DNA of 64,000 bases from Phytoseiulus persimilis (Eukaryota > Arthropoda > Arachnida > Mesostigmata > Phytoseiidae), in NCBI GenBank assembly GCA_037576195.1, contig CM075102.1, positions 44,698,745-44,762,744 on the forward strand. The letters are read 5' to 3'. The notes under the pieces were generated by a model. That model saw only the letters and a list, made by a program, of their open reading frames with translations, did no database searches and had not been told where the DNA came from. Made by a program: the position numbers and the translations under genes. Position 1 is the first letter of the stretch. Each line of letters starts with the position of its first letter. Shown here one piece after another: positions 24,137-35,628 of this stretch.

Positions 24137-24874
24137 TAAAGCTCCCATATGACCGGACATGTCTTTTCCGTCCGTTTGTCCGGTTTTCTTGAGCAACCGA
24201 GGAAATGTCCGGTTTTCAGGCTCACAGATCGAGTGGCCAACCACGACTTTGAATGAATTTCCCCATCGAAAAAATCGAAGGGTTTCGGGCAATAGAGCGC
24301 GAAATGATTCCGGGATTGTAAGAGGATGAGTGAAGAGCGGTTTTCCAGCAGCCGGAATATCGATCCTCGCTCTTTATCTGCGGAGCGATGGAGGTAATGC
24401 CCTATGGCGGCCTCGTCGACTTGAACCCCCCTGAGCCAGTGATTACACGCTGGGTACATTTCTGAGCAACGCATTCCATCCTCATGAAAATTTTGAGGAA
24501 ATCGAACTGTTCGTCTCGAAGATAAAAGTAAAACCTGCGGACAGCTCTCGCTGAAACCCTAAGTCGATGACCAGTTTCTTTTCTATGTACAAGAACCTTT
24601 TTTCTGACAGGACACATAGCTTGTCACGATCGAACACAAAGAGGCCCTTATCGATACAGGTTATGCGGACCTACTTTTCGGCGAATTAAAAGCCTGTGAC
24701 GGTACCTAAGTTAGTCCGATAAAACGGGTCCTCATTCAACACTCTCAAATGCTCAATTTATCTGGAGAAGGTCCGAAATTTGCATGTCCGCCTGCTTGTC
24801 CGGTTTCAGGCAAAATGTCCGCCGGGCAAATGTCCGTTTTCCGCAAAAAAATTGTCCGGCCATATGGGAGCTCT
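24137..24874. mobile_element. Non-autonomous DNA transposon, Mutator-like candidate
   Basis: The left end reads AGCTCCCATATGaCCGGACA (24140-24159) and the right end carries its reverse complement (24853-24872) with one mismatch. The 9-bp word ACATATCAT lies directly outside both ends, at 24128-24136 and 24875-24883, and looks like a target-site duplication. Both subterminal regions are packed with the words TGTCCG/TGTCCGG. No transposase frame lies inside, so it is a non-autonomous (MITE-like) element. A 9-bp duplication is the usual signature of Mutator-like (MULE) elements. The exact end bases are uncertain by 1-3 bp because the left and right flanks differ there. Confidence 0.75.
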
Positions 24875-25720
24875 ACATATCATCCCTTGTCATCAGTGGT
24901 GAAATCCTCAACGTGTCTTCGTGGAAACGGAGTCTGACCCTGACCGTGGAAAACAATGATTTTATCCGAGGTGATTCGAAAGGGGAAATGACAATGTCAG
25001 TTATTGAGATTTCCGATCCTTTTATTTATTGAAAAATACTATCACACCCCGAGTCTACATGGATGAACTCTGAAGAGGTAGAGATTCGGCACATGTGTCA
25101 GGTTCATTAAATGAGTTCTCTTGGAAGAGTACTTGGCTAAACCAGGTAACAGCGGTTAAAAATTTGTGAACATTCAAAAGTTATACAAAATTTGCAATAA
25201 CGTCAACAATTACGAACGCGGAAACGTGAAAGGAAGGCGAAGCTTCCCGACAAACACAGGTAGTGGAGTGAGGTCTACGTAACGGTTCAGCTGCGTGATG
25301 CTCCCATCCTCACTCTCTACAGACCTAACAGTCCGCGATCTGAAATCAATGTCAGAAGTTCCTTATACTAAGAAAAAAACATCAATATTTTTGAGCTTGC
25401 AAGCACATGCAATGAAGTTTATCTCATTGCTTTCTCCGTTGGAGTGCTCAACATGACTGAAAGTTCCGATCGCCCCAGAACCTCTCATATGTATAAATGT
25501 AGGAATCGTAGGGAATAAAGCCCCTGAGCCCAATTCACGTTCTTGAGTTCTACTCATTCCCTAACCTTGTTGATAGCTCCACAAACAACCGCGATTTCAC
25601 AACTCATAATCGTTCACGCACTCTCTCATAACCCATTGAGCAAGATGAATGCCTGAATATTCTTCCTCAGAAAATCCGGCGGATACTCCCGATTATCTCA
25701 GATCCGACGAGCTTAGCGAG

Positions 25721-27781
25721 CTAGGAAGAACTTCGGTAGTGAAAAGGATCGGGCCGGTCTTGACTTGGAGGCAACTTTACCTTGAAGGGACGGCTGATTC
25801 CAAGAACGTCACAGTTGCCACGGAAATAAACCAGAACGTAGTCTCCCGCGAGAACATACATTTGGTCGCAAAATGTCTGATAATATGTCCGTCGATTGAT
25901 CGGGAGCTCCGCATCCTGGAATCGTGAGATGTGTTCCATACAAGCTCGCCATGAGGGTTCACGTTCACATATTCAAAGCTCCAGATTCACTTTTTTCTCA
26001 TGAAAGCCAGCAGATGCGATCTCACCTGGACCTCTCCAATGGAAGACCTTCTCTCTGTGGGCTGTGTCTCGACCCAGATGTAGCCGACGTATTGGTCGAT
26101 AGACGTGAAGTTTTCGGGGAAGAGACCAATCCAGTCGCTCCTCTGGGGTGTCATCGAAGCATCACAACAGAACCTTGAGCAAGAATAGCATTCCCGTGGA
26201 GAACGAGCATCGAGCTTGCATCTAGCCGCCGATGATACTTTCAGACGAGAGTTTAAATCCATCTCATGATAATTCAATACTCAACTCTAGCACGCTTACC
26301 AGAATTCAAAACCTCGGTTGACACACCAATCCTCACAATCGTAAAAGAATATCTTATCCTTCGGAACGTCCGCGTTGAAGACCTTCACAATGAAAGAAGA
26401 CGACACTGGTTTGTGATCACTCAATAGATATGACTCATGAGCTTGGTAGTCCACCGCCTCCAAATTCAGTCTGCAGGAATTGTAGGCCTCTTCTGTGCAG
26501 CGGTATAGAATTCTGTCCGTCCAAGCGGGTTTTCGGGAGCTATAAGAGAAATTTCACCCTTAGCAATGGCCCGCCGTCACCACGAGACCCGATCGCGACC
26601 TCTTAGTTCTAAAACTCACTTGAATTTATAGTTCGCCGAACCCTGTTGGAACTTGAAAGTGGGCCTGAATTCGATTCTCTCCTCTTGGAACTCTTCGAAT
26701 GCCTCTCCAGCTCGTTGAGCCCTAGAAAGCTGTCGGCGAGAGAGAAGGTTATGACCACCATGCGATTTCGTCGAATTATACCGGCTTCAGATGTACGTAC
26801 TTGATCGTGCTTGAGCATTGTCAGAATCGTGTCATTTCGTATAGCCTCTTTCAGCTGCTCCGTGGACACGTCATTCAATCGGAAGTTCAGGTCACCGAAC
26901 CAAAACGTATAGTCATGGGCAATTATATTGCAAGCTTCACCACTGAATGTTTGGGATCTCAAGATGTCCGTGTACTCCTGGAGAAGAGCAGCGGTCGGGG
27001 TATCAGATGTTTGGTTCGGACTCGGCAGTGGTTCGAATGGGTTTCTGCTCGTTCGCTTACCTGCACGCGTCTGTAATAGCCATGATCGTGCGCCGCCAGA
27101 TGGCAGTTCACAAAACAGATGGAGTTTCCAAAAGCTTTCAATGACACCACAGTTGCCCCCTTGTTCCCCCACATTCCCCCCAAGCCAGTTCGAGCGTAGG
27201 ACGGTGTGATATCCCTATAGTAAAATAGCTCATCTCGTTTCACGAAAATTATTAGAAGCAGTCCCTGGAATATTGTGAAACAGTCGTAGGCTCAGCGATT
27301 GAGTTCAACTTGTGGTACCGGATCCGTTGAGGCATCTCCATTTGAAATTGCAACTCGAATTATGAGACCTCATAACCAACCTGCAACTTGTAGCTTATGA
27401 GCTTCACGTAACCCAGCGTTTTTAATTCGAGGCGCAGACTTGTGATCCAAGGCTCCTCGAAAATGGCCTGATTCACCAAATTCGGCGGTCTGACGCTAAC
27501 TTCTTGCAAGCTGTGGAGAGAGACTCGAGAAGATAAGGAGGCGTGTGTTCGTGATGACGGTCTAAGGCCATAAGCAACAAATTCCAAGAGGCGATTTTGC
27601 CGGATTCTAAAACGCACCCTATTGAATAGATCTGGGGCAGACTATCTGATTCGAACGGCGGTTTGACACCCAAAAGTTCGCGCAGATCTTCCCCTGGGTA
27701 CTTTGACGCCACATTGTACGTGATGACACGTATCCTGGAATTTTCGGAAGCCGGAATCCAATTATGATGATGATAACTCAT
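25721..27781 (-). CDS. INPP5K: Inositol polyphosphate 5-phosphatase with SKICH domain (INPP5K-like)
   Basis: Eight minus-strand exons in phase: 27781-27618, 27510-27381, 27264-27061, 26977-26801, 26729-26620, 26539-26300, 26173-26026 and 25915-25721, giving 455 residues, close to human INPP5K (SKIP). The enzyme removes the 5-phosphate from phosphoinositides such as PI(4,5)P2 and PI(3,4,5)P3. The start RVITYNVASKYP opens the catalytic fold. The conserved RTGLGGMWGNKGA and HLAAHDH stretches follow. The two family signatures are intact: FWFGDLNFR (191-199) and RKPAWTDRIL (264-273), and SDHKPV is at 302-307. From about 330 to the end lies a SKICH-type beta domain with SDWIGLF and a GDYVLVYF strand, which in the family directs membrane or partner binding. 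The exon-7 acceptor at 26173 is chosen because it alone keeps the frame without a stop. The first ATG (27781) gives a family-like N terminus. Confidence 0.9.
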
Positions 27782-29249
27782 CTACTCAATAATCACGAGA
27801 GAAAGCGATCCACTAGGGTGGTCGCATTCAAGATCTGGTCTGGAACAACGCCGAAGGACCACTTTACCTTAGGTTCCGGAGCTCATCCGCCGTCATTCTG
27901 TTTGCGACTTTATGTTCAGCCCTCGACTCTGTAAAGGAATGCTGTTAGAGGCTATCGATGACTCCGCTATCTCCAGCCATTGTCATCGGAAGCTCCAGTT
28001 GAGTTTTGCATCCGTTTTGCATCTAGCAGACAATTTTGTGAGGAAAAAAATCGCCGTATTGCAAATGGCGTATTACGTCATCCGAGTCAACTTGGTACCT
28101 CCACAGACCCAAGTTTCGCAGGGCGCGCAAATCTCCGAGTCAGGTTTGTGCAAGCTAGAGGAGTCGAGGTCTCGGAGGAGATGTCGAGAGCCGCCCTGAT
28201 TTTCATCGCCATCGAGCTGTGGCCGTCTCATTCGTGCTCGTGACTGTTCTTCAAGGACTGCCAGCAGCCTTCAAGAAGTTGAGCTATTCCAGATAACTTC
28301 AGGTGCTTTTCGAGACAGCTGACCTGAGAAACTTGAGATAACTCACCTCAGGGTTCGCTGGACCCCCCCGACGGTTACGACCTGTATTCTTGATTTGGGC
28401 TTGACTGCTGACGGACATGTATCACATTCCTGTTCTTTTTTTTTTTCTCTTCTGCAATATGATAAGCATCCACTGAATTAGCAACCGACACAGTGGGTCC
28501 CGAGCTTTCCAGGATCCGAAGATTAGCTGGTCTTTCCGCTGTTTATGACTCTCTCTCTCTTGCGCTCACGGGGGAAAGGTGCCGCAGAAGGCAGCCCATC
28601 ACCGCGAAATCGCATTGACGCGAAAAGCCGTCACCGCGACTGGAGCAGGGGTTTCTAATGTGGTCTATGTACACCTTCGGGGTCGATATTGTCAAAGGGG
28701 AAATTCGTCTTCAGCGGCACACTAGCTAGAAGGCTCCGTGCACTGGCAGTTTTACCTCGCGGACACCGATACGGCAGCAATCAGAAGATCGCACGGCGTA
28801 TGGATGAACAGTGGTTTATTGTAGTTTGGAGTATGGTTATATGGGTTTTGAGTAGGACAGTGAGAGTTATGGTTACCTACGAGATCCAATCTTCGGAGAC
28901 TACTGCGAGGGTGTAGGTCATTACGGCCCTGAGCCGGGGATGCAGGTGAACAAGGGTTCACTGATGGAGGAATTGACTGTTCTAGCGCCTTAATTGGCGT
29001 GGGTTCTAGTACGAACCGAGTCTACTGAATCTAGATTCGGATGCATCCGCTTTCGCGTGTTGCATCGCAACAGATATCATTCTCTAGAGGGTCCACAGAA
29101 TTTTCGGGAAAAATGTCCGCGTCTCACTCCGTTTTCCTCAGTTTTTTGAACCCGAGCTTTTGGCTCTAATATTTTGAAGGAGGATGAAGAGTTTTTGATT
29201 CGACAACTCGGGGTGTGTTGGCGAAACAGAGAGTTTACAGATTACCAGA
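27782..29249. other. Upstream flank of the 5-phosphatase gene; nothing further seen
   Basis: Probable promoter region of the minus-strand 5-phosphatase gene. It holds a T-rich run near 28436-28447 and a short CT repeat near 28550-28561. No exon, RNA gene or transposon end was recognised. Confidence 0.35.
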
Positions 29250-32200
29250 TTACACGCCAGCTCCTTTAATTCCCTCAAGGGCATCGAGAATCGTGCTTTC
29301 CCTTCCCGACTCCTCGCCCCTTCTCGAGTATTGCTGGTGATCTATCGATGAAAGGTGCGAGTATCTTTCAAGCACCGAGACTTCAAAAGTCCCAGGGATT
29401 GAATACATCGCGCAAACCTCAAACTTGTGAAGCTCATTCCGTGGCTTCTTGGTGCGGGACTCCGAGGGTGACTTCGAGACGCGCATTGGGAGGTGGTAGG
29501 TCCAAGAAAGTCGGAGCACCATTCCGCGACTTTCATCTTCATTATCGAGAATCTCTGAATCAGGAATTATTGTATCCCGACCTTTATGAGATGGGGACGG
29601 GAACGTTGATTGAACGTTCCGCGTCACGAAATCTTTGACACAATATCCCAATCCAAAAGAGATCATCTTTTATCGTAGAACCTCCCGTCCGATGAATGTA
29701 GTCAGCGACTCCGGGTTCAACCACCCACGATCCGCTGAGGAAGTAATGCAAGCTCTGAAATGTGGCCTTGGGCCGATTTCACGAGCGTAGGGTGCCTGAA
29801 TGGAAGAAAAAATCATACGCTTCGGAAAGCTACTGTTGATTGCGGTTAGAACCGCAACTCGCTCACGGTTATTAACCGCGGTCAAATAACCGTTGCAAAG
29901 TCTAGTATCCGGTGCCCCCAACACATTTTTCACGATAGACGGCTGCTGTCGTAGAAACCGAAAGAGGGAGCGCACTTTCGTACCTGGAGAGCCGATCGAA
30001 CTTTTCATATGCGCACGAAGGTGCCTGTTGTGAAGCCGAGATGGCGCAAGGTGCTTCTGAAACGGTTGAGAATAAGATCGAGAGATTCATATCTTCCGTA
30101 CGTATGCACTGAGCCCGGAGGGAAACGAATCAGATAACGCTTGCTCAAGCATCTTGGCAATCCTATCTTGATTTCCAGTGGATCCCGCTCATCACGAAAT
30201 TCGAGTTGTTCGAAGAGGGCTCATTGTCCTCCGAGCAGAGACTCCAGCAGAGTGCTACACTTCCAAGTTATAAATTTTGTGGGGGATATCTCGACACGGA
30301 TTCTGGAGAACGACGGCACACTTGAACTCCTTGACGCTTCGATTCCATGTAACGAGAATTTCCTCGATAGAGAATGGTGATTCTCTGCTGCAAGATGGTT
30401 CCTCACTTTGGGATCGACTCTGAAGTGAACGGAACTCAACTCCGAGTCATTGAGAATGTCCTGCAGGCAAGGATCTTCTCCAAACATCCCGCTTGACGGT
30501 AGTCCACTCTGAAGTGGACCTCTATCTAGCTGACCATCGCGAACTCCTTCCACCGTTTCGAGGGCTCGGCCCGGTCATTCATTCCGTTGCCGGTTTTCAA
30601 TACCTAACTGAAACAGGTGCTTCAATGTGTCCCTTCGCGAATGACCAATTGGAGAAGGAAGACGATTGCACTGCTCGTATTTTCCTCATCCCAAACAAAT
30701 CTGCGAAAACCTGAAGAACTGCATTTCCTTGCTCAGACTTCTTGCCCTAGGGAAAATGTGATTTCATAACATTCAATTGAAGCGAGAGAACTTCCACGGA
30801 AGCCAATGTTCAGACCTGCATGCTAATGGACTAGATGATGAGCTGCTGCTTCTGTTGTCTCAAGATCCTCAGCCATGGAGGAATACTCAGGTGGAAACTG
30901 GAGAGCTTTCCGCTGCATATGTTCGAGCAATGCGAGCGTCACTGCTTCTGTCTGCTTCGGATCATCTCAGCGATCCTGAATGCACTCCCTTCTTGATTTT
31001 CCAGTCTCTTTCCAATAAACTTTTCCCAGACCCGAGTCTGCAGTAGATCACGTGGTAGAAGTGGATAGATCAAGAGCGAGCGGGTTTCAGTCGGTGAATC
31101 ACTCGTAGGGAGTTTCAAGTCTAGACTCAGGCGAAAGCCATGTCTTAGGTAGCCGAGAGCCATTCTACAATGGATGCCTGCGACAAGAGGATGCTCCACC
31201 TCAACATGCTGCATTTATGAACCCCTCGGATCACTAGCAACGGCGAGTGGTGTACTTGAGTGGAAAAGCTTCCGCAAATATTCCCACGTCCGATTCTGCG
31301 AGCGTGATTTTCTGATCAGAATTCGTGAAGTTCTGCTACATTGCGTGATTTGGGAAACACGCTCTCACAAGTCACCCCACTCGAGGACAGTTTGGAAGCC
31401 AACTCGAAGCAGCTCCATCCGGTTCGTCTCCGAAAACGTAAGAGAAAATAACAGTCACGGCTGAGGCTGGACTTTGAAGACTTGGGCGCGATTTCCGAGG
31501 AAATACTGATCCGATCGGATTCAAGTTACTTCTCTTCCGGACTCAATGACTCGGCATCCTTCCGAGCGGTTTGACTATACTTCTTCGCCTGAAAGCTGGA
31601 AGAAGGACCCATCTTCTCTGACCTCGTGCGCTTGAATCGGGCTTTTTCCGGACGTCCGGGGGAAGGGGGGGGGGGGGAGAAAGCTTGGCTTTGTGGAAGA
31701 TTCCGAGTTGGCGAGGGGATATTCAGAAACAAAAGACTCATCAGCATGCGAATGGAATCCTTTTAGAGGTTTCTGAAATTCATTCACCAGATTCCTCGAG
31801 CGATCGAGGTCAGCGGAAATGGGTATTTTCTCCAGCTTTCAGGGAAGAATAATTCGCCGAAATCGCTCGAGGGGGTCCCGAGTCAAAGCGTCCTGAAGGA
31901 AAACAACATGAGTACTATCAGATCAGTGCTTCCTCGAGTATCGCTCCCTATTTTTTTTACAATTTTTTTCTCCGGGGACGAGCCGGACAGAACCGGCTTC
32001 CCGACTGCCCATGAGTGAAGGTTTATTTGTCAGGAGCGCGCGGAGCCCAGAGCTCGGAGAGAGCTCTCCGGCATATTCGAGCATCGCCGTTCTCCGCCAT
32101 TGGGATTGAATATTTTACTCGAAGGGAATAACCGGCGAGATAGCCGAGCTATCTCAGCGGTGTTTGGGCGTGCCGAGCTGACTTCTCTTGAGACGGCTTC

Positions 32201-33075
32201 CAGGGTTCCCTGTTCCGAGGTTCCCAAGGACGATCGACCGGGGTACTTCTGCATCACAACCCGGGGAGGCCCCTCGGAACGGACCGGAGCGAGCAACCGA
32301 AAAAATCTCGAGCTCAGTGTTCGGCTCTTCAACTACACCGGAGGAATCAAAATGGAGAATGGGGATCTTTTGCACTGACAATTGCGACCATCCTCAGTGC
32401 GCTGAGGAAGCTCAGACCTCATCGCCACGTTTTAGAGTCTGAATCAGGTAAAATTCCCCTCCGTCGCAACAGAAACCCAAGAAGAGGGTTTTCCGAATCA
32501 TCCAGATGGTCGCCGCTGTCGAAGCAGGTCATTTGAAGAACCGCCATGCCACCCAGACTTCAGCATTGTTCTGCCGGGGGAGCAGCGAATCGGCGCATCC
32601 AATATGACTCCAAAATACTTCCGACTTCGAAAACGGAGAAACATACTCTTTGGCACCCATGCGACACAGGCTTTGTTCAGGGAATTCTGTGTCTCACTGG
32701 AACATAGAAGTTCGAGGGGATCTCGTAAGGTCAGCTCCGAAAAACTTGGTTCTTCCCTGCGTCGACATGGGCCAACCCCGGGCGGCAAAACGATTCCGCC
32801 ACCAATAACGATGTCAGGTATGGTTCGACGATCGATCTATTGTCTTGACCGCTTCCAGAAAATGGATCTCCAGGGAACTACCGCTTCGTCCATCGGCGAT
32901 ACACGGTCGAATCGAGAGGAGCCGATGATTTGTGAGTCCAGAGGCACGGATGGCGACTCGAAAGCTCGGGCAGCGTCGAGTGTCTTGCATGCTGCCTGAT
33001 GCGGTGCCTCGATCTGATTCACTTTCGTGTCCAACGTCAAGCCGTCAAACAAAAGTTTCGAACCCTCTTTCATGT
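29250..33075 (-). other. Candidate exons of one or more unrecognised minus-strand genes
   Basis: Several minus-strand frames have the residue mix of real protein rather than of a shadow frame, and some sit next to usable splice signals. They are: about 33075-32840 (contains SKLLFDGLTLDTKVNQIEAP); 32788-32498; a short piece after an acceptor at about 31045 (RVWEKFIGKRLENQEGSAF); 30553-30221 (GMFGEDPCLQDILNDSEL); and 29666-29250, which ends in a stop codon. I could not chain them into one phase-consistent model and recognise no domain. The first may instead be a downstream exon of the XPF-like gene at 33455-34995. A run of 13 G (31665-31677) interrupts the block. Confidence 0.25.
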
Positions 33076-33454
33076 CGAGGCTGAGATAACCAACATTAAT
33101 ATCGACACGGATCCGTCAGAGAAAAGACACGCAACTCAGAGTGCCACGGTTTATTAGGGTTGCGGGAAAATCGGGCACTTTGTTTGAATAGCTGAGCATA
33201 AAGTACTAGAGGTCACCCCTCGGGACTTCGCAAGAATACAACAACAGGTTTTCGGAGGGAGACGAAAGAACAATTGCGTTCACAGAAGGGCGGAAATCAA
33301 GGTGGCGTGAGGGTTTCGGTCAAGATTTTCTTCATCGATGAGGCTCGCCAGCTTGAAAGATTGAGAACGCACGCTTACAGTCATAGAATAACCATGTCGT
33401 CTTCTTCGAGCCACCAAACTTCATGAGAGTTGTTCAGTCTCAAGCAACACCTAC

Positions 33455-34995
33455 CAGACAATTGCGGAGGGTGAGGAACGCAAAGTCCGCCAGATCGTCG
33501 CCTCTCAGACAGCAAAGGTCTTGAATCGTGTTCTGGACTGGAATATCCAAGGTATCCAACAACTGAAACGTTTCTCTGATAAGCTTCGAGCACATTATTG
33601 CAGAATCCATCCTCCCAATTGAGGCACACGTGCGATTCCAAGCACAGTTCCTAAATAAGGTACCTGGATGTGACATTCACTCTGAACACCTCTAGTTCCC
33701 ACGAAACGAATCATCTTCTCCAGGCGATCCGGGAATTCGTGGGCGTTCACCCGCAAAATCACCAGGTTCCGGAAAACATTGGCCGCTCTCAAGACTCGCC
33801 GTATTAGTCGGGTGAAAATTTCTGTGTTGCTGGATTCAGTGAAGTTCTCGTGACTGAAAATGATGCCAAAGTCTCCGGAACATAAATCCACCCCATACCG
33901 GCCGAGAACTTTGCCGTCCGTCGACAAGCGGTCTGTTTTCTCGAGTCTGGAATGAATGGAAACCATGCATTGGATGATACTGATTCATTCGAAGGATGCG
34001 ATTCCTCCTCGAGGTCGAATAGTAGTAAATGGATGACCGTCAATGAAAAATGCTCGAACTTCCAAGCTCAGGTCGTGAGATCACCTTTTGATTAGTGCTC
34101 CCAACCGACAGTCGACAAACACCGTCCTCACGGGCACGAGTTCCGAATATTCAGGGTCCACATCGATTTGCAAAACTCCGCAAGAGTGCCCCGACCACTT
34201 GGGGGAACCTTTCGGAAGGATGACACCATCGAAGCAAACTCGAGCTTCATCGCCAGACAAGTTGTCATAATTGACCAGCCAAGTTTCGGGGCTCTTGACT
34301 CTGCCCCACGGAATCCTCTCCGTTGTGTATTTCGTCGGGACTCTGCGCGATCGCAACTTCTCAGATAGCCGGCACAAATCATTCAGAGAAGCTCCGGGTA
34401 CAACGATCAGAATGCTCTTCTGTCGAATGAACTCAGCGAGTTTCTCCAGGAAAGTTCCGGGCAGCGAGTCGGGCAACTTCGCCCATTCTGGAGTCTCGGG
34501 AGAGCATTTCATAGTTTCTCCGAAATAAATATGTGCCGCGCTCCGACCTGCCCAGATGGCCTGTTGGAGAATCAGGTGTTCCGAGTGAGAGGTCGTCGAG
34601 TCCAGTTGAACTTCCAACATCGATGATTGGAACGGAAGTAATCCCACGGGAAACGGGGGCGCATGAGACAGTTTCTTGACGGCTGCCTCGAACATGTACT
34701 TGAAACGCATCAAGAGCCTTTCTTCGGCCGGCTCGAGTTTAATAGAAAGCACGAAGTCGTCTGGGAGGAGCGACCTCGAGGTTTCCCGATGCTGGGATCC
34801 GACGGGGCTAGAACCCTCAGCGACGCTATCCGTGAAAAGTCCAGGGAAATAAGATTGAAGCTCCACTCCATCATCGCGAGTCCCTTTGCTGGTGGTTTTC
34901 CCGGAACTCTGGACTTTGCGCACCGGGATGTATTTCGTGAGAGTGGCTTGCCGCAGAGTTCGGGTATTTTTTCTCTCCTTCGCTCGCTGGCGCTT
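33455..34995 (-). CDS. XPF/ERCC4-fold protein lacking nuclease residues (partial model)
   Basis: Three minus-strand exons join in phase: 34995-34085, 33946-33664 and 33583-33455. The gene continues in both directions: a 184-codon frame at 35074-35628 may be an upstream exon, and the C terminus was not resolved. The middle part reads like an XPF nuclease domain. VFVDCR aligns with the VVVDxRE strand, GVDLCSGDFGIIF with the (G)xD...GDY segment, and NLVILRV with a later core strand. The last exon (LLDTLDIPVQ... DDLADFAFL) resembles a helix-hairpin-helix unit, which follows the nuclease in this family. The catalytic Glu after the first Arg and the ERK motif are absent, so it is predicted inactive. 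Such pseudonucleases include SHOC1/ZIP2 (meiotic crossover) and FANCM/FAAP24. I lean towards SHOC1-like but this is inference. Near the start of the model, QATLTKYI and ELQSYFP loosely recall PCNA-binding boxes. Confidence 0.5.
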
Positions 34996-35073
34996 CTGAA
35001 GCAGAAGGGGATGTTTCGGGCCTTGTTATGTAGCAGATTTGTTCGCTGTGTTCTAGACTAAGGCGTGCGACAG

Positions 35074-35628
35074 TCAAGGAAACAACGGAACATGCAAGCG
35101 TGAAATCCATTTCAAAAATACCCCTGCTCTTGTAGAATCCGTTTTTCCCCTCGTTTGAGAGAATCGGGACGTGGGAGGGACATCTGATCGATCTCGTGGC
35201 GTCAGCACAAGTGATTGGAACATCGAGCTGAGTGGGCCGGGTGTTTTGGCTGCAAATCCAATGTTATCTCGGAAATCTGAGGAATTGCTGCTTGAGATAT
35301 GCCGATCATCACCAACCCGGAGACGGAGTGTATTTGCCGAATTTAGTCCCGAGAGCCACCGAGAAGCGGAATGAAAGTCGTATTCACGTACTCGGAGCCG
35401 GTCGACTTCGTTTTGCTGGCGATTCTTCGCGCAAAAGCTCCTCGAGTTCGGAGAAGGATTCTGAATTTGGGATTCAAAGCAGCGTGATTTGCGAGCGAAC
35501 CGGAAAGTCCAGCGGGAGGGAAGCATGCAACAGATTCGTATCTCAGTGAGAGCGCCAAGCATCCAACGCTCACGAACCTCGTTTCCTCTGAGGTGCCTCG
35601 AAATCTGGTTCAATACCATCGTGCTCAA
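35074..35628 (-). other. Open frame that may be an upstream exon of the XPF-like gene
   Basis: A 184-codon minus-strand frame is Ser/Arg/Thr rich, typical of a disordered N-terminal region. A possible donor lies near 35140, but its phase does not match the best acceptor of the following exon, so the junction is unproven. No domain is recognised. Confidence 0.25.

Larger units (their letters stand above)
22330..25720. other. Intergenic stretch carrying a DNA transposon
   Basis: No host gene is supported between the LDLR-like start and the end of the 5-phosphatase gene. Since both genes are on the minus strand, this holds the promoter of the first and the 3' flank of the second. The main content is the 738-bp inverted-repeat element at 24137-24874, described separately. 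A plus-strand frame at 22522-23013 is long for the region but has no recognisable motif. Confidence 0.4.

Noticed and set aside
26174-26299. Apparent in-frame stop between the catalytic and SKICH parts of the 5-phosphatase
   Set aside because: The acceptor after CTATTCTTGCTCAAG at 26174 gives Trp at the junction and keeps the frame, so the gene is intact.
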